A DNA stretch of 64,000 nt from Chlorops oryzae. Taxonomy: Eukaryota > Arthropoda > Insecta > Diptera > Chloropidae. Each line of letters begins with the position of its first letter. Within the stretch, counting starts at the first letter, position 1. A program made the position numbers and the translations under genes. The stretch spans positions 37,136,114 to 37,200,113 of the forward strand of contig CM035807.1 of the NCBI GenBank assembly GCA_020466095.1, given 5' to 3'. Positions 11,940 to 22,558 of this stretch are shown here, piece by piece. The notes beneath the pieces were generated by a model, which was not told where the DNA came from, searched no databases, and saw only the letters and a list, made by a program, of their open reading frames with translations.

Positions 11940-12392
11940 AAAGTCCGTCCGATTATTTCTTCTAGTTGTGAATTCTTGAATCAGTGAGTTTGAGGTTTAC
12001 GTCAGTTTTATTCTAACCAAACTTGTATTTGTGTCAAATCCGATTGAACATTTTCACAAAAAGCCACCTTTTATTTTAAAACTTTGTGGTGTAAATTTTT
12101 TTTATATTTTTTCTTTATCGTATTTTCAAGAATTTACATTTGTTAGCACACTAAGATTTAAATCTTTTATAGTACAATTTGTGTGGGTGGAACATAATAG
12201 TCAACTCCGAAAAAATTATAACTAAGGAATTAACAATGGGTCCTTAATGACTACTTAATGCTACAAAAAGAAGAGAATATAGGGTATAAAATAATGAAGT
12301 GAGAAAAGAGATTAAAAAAATAGTGAGAAGAAAAATTTATAATAAGGTAGGTGAAAGAAGTTGGACTTTGCAAAATAATTTAACTTTCAATT

Positions 12393-14463
12393 AGGCATAA
12401 AATAAACTTTCAGTGATTTCCTAAAGTCACTTTCTCTGCCAATTCGTCTAACAGAAATAGGCAGTTCATTCTATGTTCTGATGGCGTTGACAAAGAAAAG
12501 CCTGGACGATGTGAGAGTTCTGAACCTTGGAGGTATTAACATTCTAGTTCTACTGCTCAGAGATCGACGAATGGTGACATAGAGGTAAAGTGGGCATTTG
12601 AAATTTAGTAATCGATGCAGAAATAAGCAGTTTCTTATTGCTAAGAAATCACTTACTTTGCACCCTAAAATCTTGTTTTCCCATGCGGAGATGTGATCAA
12701 ATGGTCTTAAACCATAGACGTAGCGCGTGGCTGCATTAAAGGCTATTTGCAGTTTACTTAATGACAATGCATCTAGCTTACTATAAACTGTAGCAAAATA
12801 CGTCAACCAGGGAACTAATACTTGCAGTACAAGCTTTCTTTTGGTCTCAATTGGTGTAAAATAAGAAGATCTCCTCAGATTCCTTAGTGTTATGTATATA
12901 CGCTTTAAAATGCTGTTTACGTGATCCGTACAACTTAGGGAAGAGTTCAAGACATAACCAAGGCTAGTGACTTTCACCACTAAGGTTAGTTCCACTCCAC
13001 TAAGACGAATTTGTGAAATGTTACTGAAAATTTGCTGGTTTTTGCATATCGGCAACACATAAGATTTGAGGGGATTAAGTGTCAAATGATTTAGGGTGGC
13101 CCACTCATAAATTCCTAGCACATCATCATTGACACGTTCAATGAGATCATCAATTAGTCCCACTCTCGCCGAACAGTACGCTTGTACATCATTTGCAAAA
13201 GCCAGCAGATGAACATTTCGACAAACTTTTAAGATATCATTTAAAAACATGGAGAACAAGAGTGGCCCGAGCACCGAGCCTTGTGGCACACCGGCTTTTA
13301 TTTGTTTATAGGATGAGGTGGACGAATTAGCATTTACTCGTTGTCTTCGTTTGCTAAGATAGCATGAAATAAGATTAACCGCTGAGCTGGAGAACCCAAA
13401 GAGTCTCGACAGTTTAGCGCATAACAATTTATGGTCAACGCTATCGAAAGCTTTCGAAAAGTCTAATAGGCAAAGCAGCGTTAGTTTGTCATTGTCATAC
13501 TCTACACTAATATCATTAAGAAGCTTCATTGTTGCTGTGGTGCAACTATGTCCCTTTCGGAAACCAGACTGGTAAGGCGAAAGCAGGTTATGGCTCGACA
13601 AAAAGGAAGATATTTGATCACACATGAGCATTTCAATGACTTTAGAAAAGCAAGGTAGAACGCTTATAGGACGGAAGTCATTAGGGCAAGACGAATTTGG
13701 TTTTTTTGCTACAGGCAATACAATGGCAACTTTCCATAATAATGGAAATTTAGAGGTTGCAAAACAATGATTAATTATGTGCGTTAATGGGCTTAATATA
13801 AACGGTAATATTAGTTTGATGAATTTGATTGGCAAACCATCTTCACCAACAGCATTAGTACGAATGCGTTTGAAGCATTTAAGTACATCAATATCATTGA
13901 CACAAGAGAATTGAAAAGTCGCATTACAAGACGAATGATCCAATAATAAATTTAGATCTGTTTCAGAATCACTAGTGCCCTGTTCCACAAAAAATTCATT
14001 TAAGAGATCGGGATCAATGTTGCAACTTTCATTTTTTTTCCCATAAACGTTAAGGCTGCGCAAATTGTTATAAAGTTTTCTCGGTGGCAGTGAAGGGTCT
14101 AATTTAGATTCATAGTACCTCCTCTTCGCAGCTCGTATTAGAGCAGTTGTTTGGTTTGAAGCTATTTTGTATGCATTCCAGTTTAAGATGGAAGGAGTGA
14201 TCTTCCACTTTCTATGTAGCTTGTTACGAGATTTGATTGCTGACTCGATCCTTGCATTATACCATGGACAGGCAATATTACAAATTTGCTAAAGTTTTAC
14301 CGGAACGTGTTTGTCAAAAACAAAGTAGATGGCATCCAAAAGAATTTCTAGCTTATGATCAACAGAAACTGCATACCAGCAGTCAGACCACGGTATATTG
14401 AGCAGGTCATCATTCAAGGCAATTAAATCGATAGATTTCAGTATCTTTGTCAGACAGACCTAC
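12393..14463 (-). pseudogene. Non-LTR reverse transcriptase (CR1/Jockey-like group), mutated
   Basis: A long frame, 12471-14063, reads through the reverse transcriptase: DGLPIKFIKL, NDFRPISVLPCFSKVIE, YQSGFRKGHSCTTATM, LDFSKAFDSVDHKLL, AGVPQGSVLGPLLF. The catalytic box reads FAND where FADD or YADD is expected, so one metal-binding Asp is lost. The frame extends upstream without a break to about 14290, then through one stop to about 14460, where the element is 5' truncated. A TAG at 12471-12473 replaces what should be Trp; downstream the family's C-terminus NELPISVRRIGRESDF continues to 12393. The clade is my judgement, not tested. Confidence 0.82.
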
Positions 14464-14783
14464 GTATAACATCCCAACAAACAAACTTTCTTATTGGCGA
14501 CAACTCAAACAAATGCAACAGCACTTTTGGGCAAGATGGCATTATGAATACCTAGCTACACTTCAACAGCGACCAAAATAGAATAAAGCATCGGAAAATC
14601 TTAAAATAAATGCCATTGTGATTCTCCGAAACGAGAATCTGCCACCAACTCAATGGAGACTGGGGAGAGTAATAGCAACACACCCCGGCAGAGACGATCT
14701 TGTTCGGGTTGTTACAATAAAACATGCAACGGGAGAATATACCAGACCGATACAAAAAATATGTAAGCTCCTGGATCATTACT
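14464..14783 (+). pseudogene. BEL/Pao integrase C-terminal fragment (DUF5641 type)
   Basis: Reads QHFWARWHYEYLATLQQR, one TAG stop at about 14580, then PPTQWRLGRV and GRDDLVRVVTIKH, ending at a TGA at 14782. This is the C-terminal chromatin- or DNA-facing part of a BEL/Pao integrase, also present at 46193-46846 in the intact-length element of this window. All upstream gag-pol is missing; the left boundary abuts the truncated LINE. Confidence 0.85.
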
Positions 14784-14809
14784 GAACAAACCTGTTCAGC
14801 CCGGCAGAA

Positions 14810-14984
14810 TGTTTGAGATTGAAATCAACTTATCGGAAATATTTATTTAGAAGGCACTGAAACACAAATTTTTGGGTATATAAACGGCAGCTGGACTAGA
14901 AAAAATATAATAAAAAAACAGTTCTCTCAAAAATCAATTATTCATGTTTCATTCGCGTTGAAAGCTTCATTTGAATCCTGAACA
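14810..14984 (+). mobile_element. BEL/Pao 3' LTR (short or partial)
   Basis: Begins TGTTTGAGATTG directly after a purine-rich cggcagaa, matching the start (TGTTTGAGAAAC) of the BEL LTRs at 40558 and 48955. It contains a TATA-like gggtatataaacggcagctgg and ends near cctgaaca. The exact 3' edge is uncertain. Confidence 0.7.
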
Positions 14985-15309
14985 TACGACAAGAAATATA
15001 ACTTTTTGATGAACAAAAAATATTTTTTAAATTTTTATTGTATTTTGAAAAACAATGGTTGAAGAAGGTACTTAGGGGAGGATGGGGCTAACTCGTACAC
15101 TTTTTGGTTTGGAGATAAAAAGTCACTCATAAGTTTATTGTATACCCAAGTGTTATACACCATTTTAAAACTTGCACCTTCAGCTACAAAACGCTTTTGT
15201 TGATATAAAAATATATTTAGTAGTTTCAAAGTTATGACGGTGATTAGTTGGGCACTCAAAATCGGAAATTCCGAAAATGGTGGGGCTAACTCGTACTGGG
15301 GGTGGGGAT

Positions 15310-15409
15310 NNNNNNNNNNNNNNNNNNNNNNNNNNNNNNNNNNNNNNNNNNNNNNNNNNNNNNNNNNNNNNNNNNNNNNNNNNNNNNNNNNNNNNNNNNN
15401 NNNNNNNNN
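15310..15409. other. Assembly gap of 100 N
   Basis: Unknown bases. Translations that run through it are artefacts. A fixed size of 100 usually means the true length is unknown. Confidence 0.99.
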
Positions 15410-16638
15410 TGCTATAAAAAAGCACGTAGTTAACAATTGAGGGATTGGAAAAGGAGTTGACCTTCCTCTGCCTTTTAGTTTTATTAAAAATTTCATAAGC
15501 ATTTGCGGTGCATAAAGGTAAAAAATAAAATTTTTTAAAAATAATTATTAATTTTTAAAAGAACTTGTAACAAATTAGTTTAATTTTAACTTAAAGTCTT
15601 TAATTTTTATAAGGGTGAAAAAATTTTTAAAAAAGGGGTTGCTGAAAAAATTTTTGGTTTTTTTTAAAGAAGAAGGCAGTTGAAAAAAGGTAACTAGCAA
15701 CTTTCCAATTTTTTTAAAAGGGCGTTTTTACATTTTATTTTCACGGAAAAAAATTTAAAAGAAAAGGGTTTACAAAACATTTTTGGTTTTTAAAGAAAAT
15801 TTAAATTAACTTTAACGGAAATTCTTTTGAAAAGCACTAAAAATTTTATTTAAACTTTTAAACAAAATGAAACAAAAAGGTGGCCCCGTTTTTTTGGGGT
15901 TTTTCGCAATCTGTGGTTTTTAAACGAATTAAAGTTTTGAAACTTTTGTAAGGTATTTTTTTGGAAATTTTTTTAAAAAATTATTTGTATTTTGTTTGTT
16001 AAATTTAAAAACCATTTTGAAAATTATCATTTCAATTCAACCTGAAAAGGGATTAAAAGGAAAATTTTTTATTTTTCCAAGAAAAATTTTAAAAAAAAAA
16101 CCGTTGAATTTTTAGTTTTTTTTATTAAATTTTTTTGATTTTTTTTTGTTATATTAAAAAACACTTTAACCATTTTACAGGCAACCAAAAGTCTTTGAGG
16201 TAGGATATTATCGGGACCATTCTTTTCACAGTGTTCGTTTTTTGATCTTTAAAAGTGTTTCCTTTCCCTATAAGTTATCCTATTAATTAATGACCAGGGA
16301 GCCTTTCCTTTTGGTCTTTTCAAGGTCTTGGGTACCCACCTGGTTTGGGTCCCAAAAAAGTTTTTATGAGGACCAAAAAGTTTTCTCTCTCCCTTTTTTC
16401 CGCCATAAATTTTTTAATGGCCGAAAATCCCCCAATATTCGGATGGTTTGATTATGGCATAAGACCATTAATTCCCAAACATTTTCTTTTAAAAAATTTT
16501 TTTCAATTTTAAATGAAAAATTTTTCTGTATTGGAATTCCAAAAACTCAAACAAGAACGCTTGAGGAGCAAAACTGAAGGTTTTCTTTAAAAAATCAAAG
16601 CGATGGGTTTGCGGGGCGGGTTGCTTTAAAATAATAAA
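15410..16638. repeat. Error-rich copy of the sequence at about 20500-21430
   Basis: Matches the 20-21 kb region in order: tttttcgcaatctg..ttttaaacgaa near 15904 against tttttcgcttatactg..ttttaaaacgaac near 20890, and the stretch at 16190-16330 against 21225-21400. Differences are mainly lost bases and lengthened homopolymers. This fits a poorly polished contig end more than natural decay. No gene is called here. Confidence 0.65.
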
Positions 16639-17371
16639 CATGTAGGACTGTAGGTCTAACTGTCGACGTCGAAAAGCCTCTGCCGCGATGGGGATATACA
16701 CCATTAGGCAGGCATAGGAAATTCAACAAATTGGGGATATTCACCAAAAAGCTACCAACAAAAACCTTAAGGCAGAATAGGAAATTCAACAAATTCGAGA
16801 AATTCACCAGAAAGCTACCAACAACAATACGGGTGGACAAAAGTGGCACAATGATGCCATTTGAAAAATTATAAAAGAAACGGCGTCGGCTCGGGTTTTT
16901 ATATGCTTTAAAAGTTATAATTGAACCTTAATTAAAATTATTACGATATTTTTGCTTAATGTGCACGAATGTTTTCATTTTGTAATAAATTGACATACAT
17001 TTTTGACTACCTAGAATTTGATTGAATAGAATTTAGATTTTTGCTGAAAAGTGTGATCAAAAAGTTATGTGGACAGGGTAGGAAAAAAAAAAAATTTCTT
17101 TTCTCCTTATATTGGTTCCTTGATTATTTTTATGTTTTTCAAGCTTTTCATTGATTTTATGATTTGGTAGATATTTTATATGTAATGTACTCGAAAATCT
17201 CCCAAAATTAAAATTAAAAGTGGCAATGCATTTCACCACAGCAGAGCTAAAGCCTTCGCTGCCATAGCGTGCTTCTCTTTTCCTCATGCTATATGCATAT
17301 GTTGAAGCAGCGTAGCTCTAACACATTGCAGGGATTAGGAAGAAGAAGAGTTAGACCTATAGTCCTATATG
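16639..17371. mobile_element. hAT-type MITE, copy A
   Basis: Same element as 21794-22550. Ends CATGTAGGACTGTAGGTC and, inverted, CATATAGGACTATAGGTC. The uninterrupted target is visible in the other LTR at about 26446-26470 (gcgggttgcttaaaaatgttagaagg). A clean 8-bp duplication is not seen here, perhaps because of consensus errors. Many single-base losses relative to copy B. Confidence 0.8.
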
Positions 17372-17495
17372 GTTAGAAGGTAAAGTATTTTTGAAATTTG
17401 AATGTTTTTGGAGTCTTTGTACATCGTAATTCATATGTTTTTTTTTTCTTTTTTTTTCAATAATTCGAGTTGATTGCTAATTCATTTTTATATTA

Positions 17496-17668
17496 CAGTA
17501 GAGTACGGAGAAATGCAACATGTTTTTTGCTCGAATTCTTGTGCACTTATGCGTTCTTTGCATTAATACGTGCATGTTTTCATGGGCAATCATTAAAAAG
17601 GCTTCAAAGCACCTTGCACTTATGAGGTTTTTGCATTTATTCGTGTTGCATTTATCCGTAGTTCACTG
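17496..17668. mobile_element. 173-bp pogo/Tigger-like MITE
   Basis: Left end CAGTAGAGTACGGAGAAATG and, inverted from the right, CAGTGAACTACGGATAAATG; both go on to CAACA. Flanked by TA at 17494-17495 and 17669-17670. CAGT ends with a TA target point to the pogo/Tc1-mariner group. Absent from the sister LTR (compare about 26577), which confirms insertion. Confidence 0.85.
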
Positions 17669-17973
17669 TACATACAAGTTTAATTAAATTTGAGTTCAGT
17701 GTTTTCATTTGGTTTTTAAATTCATTTTTTTATAATAATTTAAAAATTCATATTTATATATAACATACATATATCAAAAAATATATGTTTTTTTTATATT
17801 TTTTTTATTTTTATTTTTGATTTTATTTAAAAAAATTTTTTTTTTAATATAAATTCATTTCATTTAACAGGTACTTGGTTTTGTTTTTAATTCATGCTTA
17901 CCTGACTTATTCTAAATACATTTTTACAATTTTTCAATTTTATCTTAATAATTTTCGTGTTTTTCGTTTTCTT

Positions 17974-18836
17974 TTAAAACATATCGGGCATGTCTAAATC
18001 CTTGTATTGGATTTTCTTGCGACGGCTGGTTGTGTCGCTAACGCTTCGCGGTGCCTTCTCTTTCTTGGAAGCTCTTTCTTCGCAGATCACCAGGTATTTT
18101 GCAGGTTCTCCTGGTCCACTAATTTTTTTCCTTACGGTCAGGTGTTTTGGGCCGTTGCTTAGAATTTGGTACATAGTTCCATAAATAATCTCTATGCATT
18201 TCAGGCGTTGATTCTTCTTTTGTGTCGTGCGCATATCGCGAATGATGCGACGCAAAATGATGGGAACTCCATTTGTTACTTCGGTCTCCGCCACCTCAAT
18301 TCTGCCAGCACAGTCGTCCACCAGCAATCTTTTAGGATAGGTCGGCTCTTCCGCCTCGACTGCATAGCCTCCCCAATCGTCCGTGTCGATATCATAGCCT
18401 TCGATGCTGAGCATATCGTCATCGTCACTCAGATCTTTTTGCTCGTGGGTGGCTGGAGCTTTTTGTTGCGTCACCACCGTGGTAGCGGTTAGGGCTTTTG
18501 GTACTGGAGCCATTTTGGGGCGCTCGGCAAGTTTAGCTCGCTTTGCCCGGTGGTCGTACACTTCCAACAGATTTGCTGGCATAATTTTGGTGGTGGTCAA
18601 ACCGTTTTGCTGCTGCACCATCTTGGCGTGGATACGGGCATTCAGCTCTGCGAGTCTTCGTTGATCGTTGCTCATCTTTGCTTTTCTGCAAAAAAAAAAA
18701 CCGAAAAAAATTTGTGTGTGGTATGTATGTAAAATTTGTATGTGTGGAGGGTGTGTGTGATATTTGTAGGTCTTATGTTTTGATTTTAATATATATTTTG
18801 TAGTTTCTTTCTTCTTTTTTTTTCTACTAACTCACC
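17974..18836 (-). CDS. Spliced 233-residue open reading frame inside the LTR
   Basis: Not recognised. The ATG at 18675 opens 233 codons to a stop at 17974. The first 60 residues are rich in K, R and Q; then comes an acidic patch SDDDDMLS and YDIDTDDWGGYAVEAEEPTY; a more structured part with GVPIILRRIIRDMRTTQKKN and YGTMYQILSNG; and a basic tail SRRKKIQYKDLDMPDMF that could be a nuclear signal. Ten bases upstream lies a polypyrimidine acceptor (TTTTTTTTTTGCAG) and 150 nt further a perfect donor CAG/GTGAGT (18835), so the message probably has a spliced leader exon. It lies in the same orientation as the retroelement and starts about 370 bp after the LTR start. A truncated copy is in the other LTR. 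Captured host gene or accessory protein are both possible. Confidence 0.65.
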
Positions 18837-19241
18837 TGGACATGCATCAATACAAGAAGAAGAGAAAAAAAAGAGCACTAACACATATATATATTTTTAT
18901 ACATATATTAATATAATTTATTTCTTTTTATTTTATTTTTGTACACAAATATATATATATATTTTTTTTCTTCTACAAAATTTAATTATATTCCCGTCTT
19001 CAATTCTCTCCCTTCTCTCTCCTTTGCACGTACGCCACATAACAGGCTCGGATTCGTCGATATCGCGGAGTCCGCAGCGAAGTGGACTACTCGACATGGA
19101 ACAAACCCCGTAAAAAAAAAATATGCTTTGCTTCAATCTGCTTTAATGTAAGTCTCCATTTTCACATGACTATATTTATAAAAAAGGATAGATTGGTTCT
19201 TAAAAAAAAAAAAATATTTTTACATCTTACTTGTTTATTCA

Positions 19242-19303
19242 GGATCCTCAACGTGTGGCTTCGACCACGCCCTAATGCTCTATCGACTGAGTATTAGCCG
19301 GGC
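19242..19303 (-). pseudogene. tRNA-Lys-like fragment lacking the anticodon arm
   Basis: The minus strand reads GCCCGGCTA..CTCAGTCGATAGAGCAT, as in the acceptor and D arm of insect tRNA-Lys, then jumps to GTGGTCGAAGCC..CACGTTG, its T arm. The anticodon arm, about 14 nt, is missing. It lies between the integrase end (19351) and the 3' LTR (19044) of a Gypsy element whose primer site matches tRNA-Lys. It is not a functional tRNA. Confidence 0.7.
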
Positions 19304-19350
19304 TCTTTTCATATGACTTCGCCATTTATCAAACAAAATTTTTACTGATT

Positions 19351-20045
19351 TTATGCGCTAAACAGATCTTTAGCATGACAGACTCCAATGCTTTTGCCTG
19401 CGGTATTTGCTAATTCGTATAGTGAATTCCCTATGCATTTTAAGATTATGGCTTTCACGTTTCTGGGAGCGAGTTTGGCATTGTATCCTTCCGCGAGGTT
19501 GCTTTGTTTGTAATTCTTTCCGAATACCATTTGCCCTTCTTTGAGTTTTACTTCTCTACTACGTAGATTATACGTTTTGGTACTTTTATCATGTGACTTT
19601 TTTAATTCCTTCACTACCCAATCTTGAATTATCTGTTGTTTATCTGATTGATTCTGAATCAAAAAGTCTTCATGGCCTAAAGTTTGCAGTCTCCTGCTAA
19701 TTTTATAGGATGCACCATGCTGCATCATATGGATTCCAAACAATATGTAGTAGGGCTCTAAATTTATCGCACTGTGAAAAGCGCTACGCAAAGCAAAAGC
19801 AGCCTCGCTCACGTGCTGGTCCCAGGTGCGTTGATCCGACTTGATGAAACACCTAATTATCTGCAATACTGAACGATTCACTCTTTCTGAGGCATTTGCT
19901 TGCGGCGAGTTAAAAGCAGTTTTCACATGACTAACACCATATTTGTCTAACAGGTTTTTGAATGTTCCAGACGTGAATTGTTTTCCATTGTCCGAATGGA
20001 TGAACTCTGGTACTCCGAACGAGTGGAAAATTTCTTTCTTTAGAT
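19351..20045 (-). pseudogene. Gypsy integrase, C-terminal two thirds
   Basis: Carries the second catalytic Asp (HSDNGKQF near 19985) and the catalytic Glu (NASERVNRS near 19885), then the linker and a C-terminal stretch ending with ..GVCHAKDLFSA at 19351. The upstream part with the first Asp is at 22559-22640. The frame is in register on the two sides of the intervening transposons. It would insert the cDNA into the genome; this copy cannot because of the inserts and the lost RT. Confidence 0.87.
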
Positions 20046-20049
20046 CAGA

Positions 20050-21014
20050 CCCAACAAACCAAAGTGTAAATGTTAGGCAACAAATTATTTCAAAAAACTT
20101 TTTGTAAGCATTAATATATAAGTGATTTATAAAACTTACAAAAATCCTTATAAAAAACGTTTTGTAACTCTAAAATCCACACATTTAAAAATCACTTACA
20201 AATATCTCTAAAATAAATCTTTTATAAACATTAAATATAAACTATTTACAATTGCTTATAAAACGGTTGCTTTGCTAGCATTAACAAGCTTTTCAAAACT
20301 TGTCTTGCTGCTATAAAAAAAGCACCGCTATGTGAATCAAATTGTTAAGAATTTTTGACAAACCGCGAGTATTGCAGTCTTTTGCTCTTGCGCTTGTTTA
20401 GTTTATGTGGAAATTTCAAGTGACAAGCATCGCGTGCGCATAAAAGGTCATAAAATTAAAAATTATAAAAATAATTAATGAATGATTTTAATGAATGCTT
20501 GTTAAACAAAAATTTAGTTTAGGATGTTTAACTATAATAAGGTTCTTTTTACTTTTTACTTAAAGTGTTTGTTTTATAAAAATTTAATAAATGTTTGCTA
20601 AAGAAAAATATGTTTGTTTTTTTTTGGAGAAAAGAATTTGTGCAAGCTTGGAAAACGTTTACTAGCTCACTTACAAAACCTTTTCTTGTAAATAGGAAAT
20701 GTTCGTTTTTACAAGTTATTTTCAACCGTATATAAAGAACCTTTAGAAAGCATTACAAAACATTTAAAAATATAGTTTTCAAAGGGAAAATATAAGCTTA
20801 CGAAATGTCTTTTGCAAGCACTACAAAACTTTAAAATAAACGTTTTGTAAACAAAATGATAAGCTTATAAAAAGGGGTGCCGTTTCGTTGGTTTTTCGCT
20901 TATACTGATATGTTTTTAAAACGAACTTCAAAGGTTTTGGAAACTTATTGTAAGCCTAGGCTTGAGTTGACAAGCTTTAAAAAAGCTTATTTTTAGTGAA
21001 ATTGTTTGTTGGGG
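20050..21014. mobile_element. 965-bp MITE with CCCAACAAAC ends
   Basis: Left CCCAACAAAC, right GTTTGTTGGGG, each flanked by AGA (20047-20049, 21015-21017). The body is AT-rich with repeated cttacaaa / cttataaa motifs. It lies four bases inside the left end of the hAT at 20046. The word cccaacaaac also occurs at 14472 next to the BEL fragment. Superfamily unknown. Confidence 0.65.
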
Positions 21015-21419
21015 AGATGGGCACACCAACACCATTGCACTTATCGCACTTGCGTATGGCGTAGTAGCAACTCGACAAAAGCACTGAGAGAAAAGTTTGC
21101 GTAGGTACGATCGGCAAGCGATAACTAACAAAAGAAACCAAGTGGGAAATTTTTAGGTGTTAATTAAATTTTTTATCAGCAAATGCTAATTTGTTATATA
21201 ATACACTTTACAATTTTACAGCTAACAAAAGTTGCCTTTAGTAAAGTCAAGGATATCATTCAGAACTATTTCTTCTTCACAGTTTGTAATCCGTATTAGA
21301 TCTTGAAGGTGTCCGTCTGATAGTTTATTTCTGTATTTATTTTTAATGAAACGAAAGACGCCTTTTCTTTTTGTTCTGCAAAGGCTCGTTTTGAGGTTGA
21401 CGAATCTTGTAATATGTGT

Positions 21420-21626
21420 TCATAAAAAAGTTTCTTTTATTGACGACAATAAATGCTTTCTATCGTCTCCCTCTATATCGCTATAAATTTTATGGCACGA
21501 AAAATAATGCCTTTTCACATAATATTCAGCGCATCGGTTTGCAATGTAATGACAAATAAGACATTGAGCCTCACCGAAAGCATTTTCAATGAACAAAAAT
21601 TCTTCTTCCCATTTCGCATGAAACAT
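21420..21626 (-). pseudogene. BED-type zinc finger start of a hAT transposase
   Basis: Reads KWEEEFLFIENAFGEAQCLI then CHYIANRCAEYYVKRHYFSC, the C..C..H..C/H layout seen at the N-terminus of GTF2IRD2/ZBED-like hAT proteins. After DDRKHLLSSIKETF the frame ends; fragments of the C-terminus follow to about 21235. The ribonuclease-H-like core is missing. Confidence 0.7.
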
Positions 21627-21793
21627 TTTTCTCGCTATGTATTCGCAACAACAATGCAGAACAAGTTCTCAGTACGACTGACAGCGAGCGACTGAGCGTT
21701 TTCATGATTCACGCACAAGTCGTGTGTAGCCGACTGCGCAGTTTGCAGCGCCCCGCGGGATAGCGCTCGCCCACCGCTGCTCTAGATATTTAA

Positions 21794-22550
21794 CATGTAG
21801 GACTGTAGGTCTAACTGTCGACGTCGAAAAGCCTCTGCCGCGATGGGGATATACACCATTAGGCAGGCATAGGAAATTCAACAAATTGGGGATATTCACC
21901 AAAAAGCTACCAACAAAAACCTTAAGCAGGAATAGGAAATTCAACAAATTCGAGAAATTCACCAGAAAGCTACCAACAACAATACGGGTAGACAAAAAGT
22001 GGCACTATGATGCCACTTGCAAGAAAATTATAAAAGAAAAACCGCGTCGACTCGGATTTTTATATTGCTTGAAAAGTTCATAATTGAAACTTTATTAAAG
22101 GTATTACGATATGTTTTTGCTTAATGTGCACGAATGTTTTCATTTTGTAATAAATTGACATACATTTTTGACTACGGCTATGAATTTGATTGAACATAGA
22201 ATTTAGCATTTTTGCTGAAATAGTGTGATCAAAAAGTTATGTGGACAGGGTAGGACTAAAAAAACAATTTCTGTTTCTCCTTGATATTGCGATTCCTTGA
22301 TTATTTTTATGTTTTTCAAGCTTTTCATATGATTTTATGAATTTGGTAGATATTTTATATGTAATGTACTCGAAAATCTCCCAAAATTAAAAAGAAAAGT
22401 GGCAATGCATTTCACCACAGCAGAGCTAAAGATTTCGCTGCCATTGCATGCTTCTCTTTTCCTCATGCTATATGCCTATGTTGAAGCAGCGTAGCTCTAA
22501 CACATTGCAGGGATTAGGAAGAAGAAGAGTTAGACCTATAGTCCTATATG
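21794..22550. mobile_element. 757-bp hAT-type MITE, copy B
   Basis: Inverted ends CATGTAGGACTGTAGGTC and CATATAGGACTATAGGTC. Flanked by an exact 8-bp duplication ATATTTAA (21786-21793 and 22551-22558). It contains an internal tandem duplication around aggaaattcaacaaatt. It interrupts the Gypsy integrase a few bases from the hAT at 20046-21779. Cleanest of three copies in the window. Confidence 0.9.
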
Positions 22551-22558
22551 ATATTTAA

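Larger units (their letters stand above)
8972..11990 (-). mobile_element. RTE-type non-LTR retrotransposon, degraded
   Basis: The endonuclease at 11178-11939 is followed by reverse transcriptase pieces down to 9067, all on the minus strand. The 3' end carries an (ATA)n tail (complement of attattattattat near 8975), a short simple-repeat tail as RTE elements have. The coding region is broken by several frameshifts and stops between 9850 and 11170, so it cannot be autonomous. The 5' end lies near 11990; no target duplication could be fixed. Confidence 0.85.
16560..19044 (-). mobile_element. Gypsy-group 3' LTR, with inserts
   Basis: Second copy of the 26392-27544 LTR, read on the minus strand. 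It starts TGTTATGTGGCGTACG (19044 downward), as the other does at 27544. It carries two inserts absent from the other copy: a 733-bp MITE (16639-17371) and a 173-bp MITE (17496-17668). It also keeps a 306-bp stretch (about 18430-18735) deleted in the other. The lower end near 16560 is blurred by the low-quality sequence. Without inserts it is about 1.6 kb, very long for a Gypsy LTR. Confidence 0.75.
20046..21779 (-). mobile_element. hAT element (ZBED / GTF2IRD2-like), deletion derivative
   Basis: Right end, inverted, begins CAGCGGTGGGCGAGCG; left end begins CAGA (then interrupted by a MITE) and resumes gatgggcac. Flanked by CTTTAGAT (20038-20045) and CTCTAGAT (21780-21787), an 8-bp duplication with one change. 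Inside are the BED-finger start of the transposase (21420-21626) and a short C-terminal-like piece (DGHLQDLIRI, about 21330); the catalytic core is deleted. It is inserted in the Gypsy integrase. Confidence 0.75.

Noticed and set aside
15035..15502. Reading frames running through the N gap
   Set aside because: They depend on unknown bases and contain no domain.
18166..18664. Plus-strand reading frames opposite the LTR gene
   Set aside because: Antisense shadows of the 233-codon frame; no domain, no start context, and the minus frame has splice signals and a second copy.
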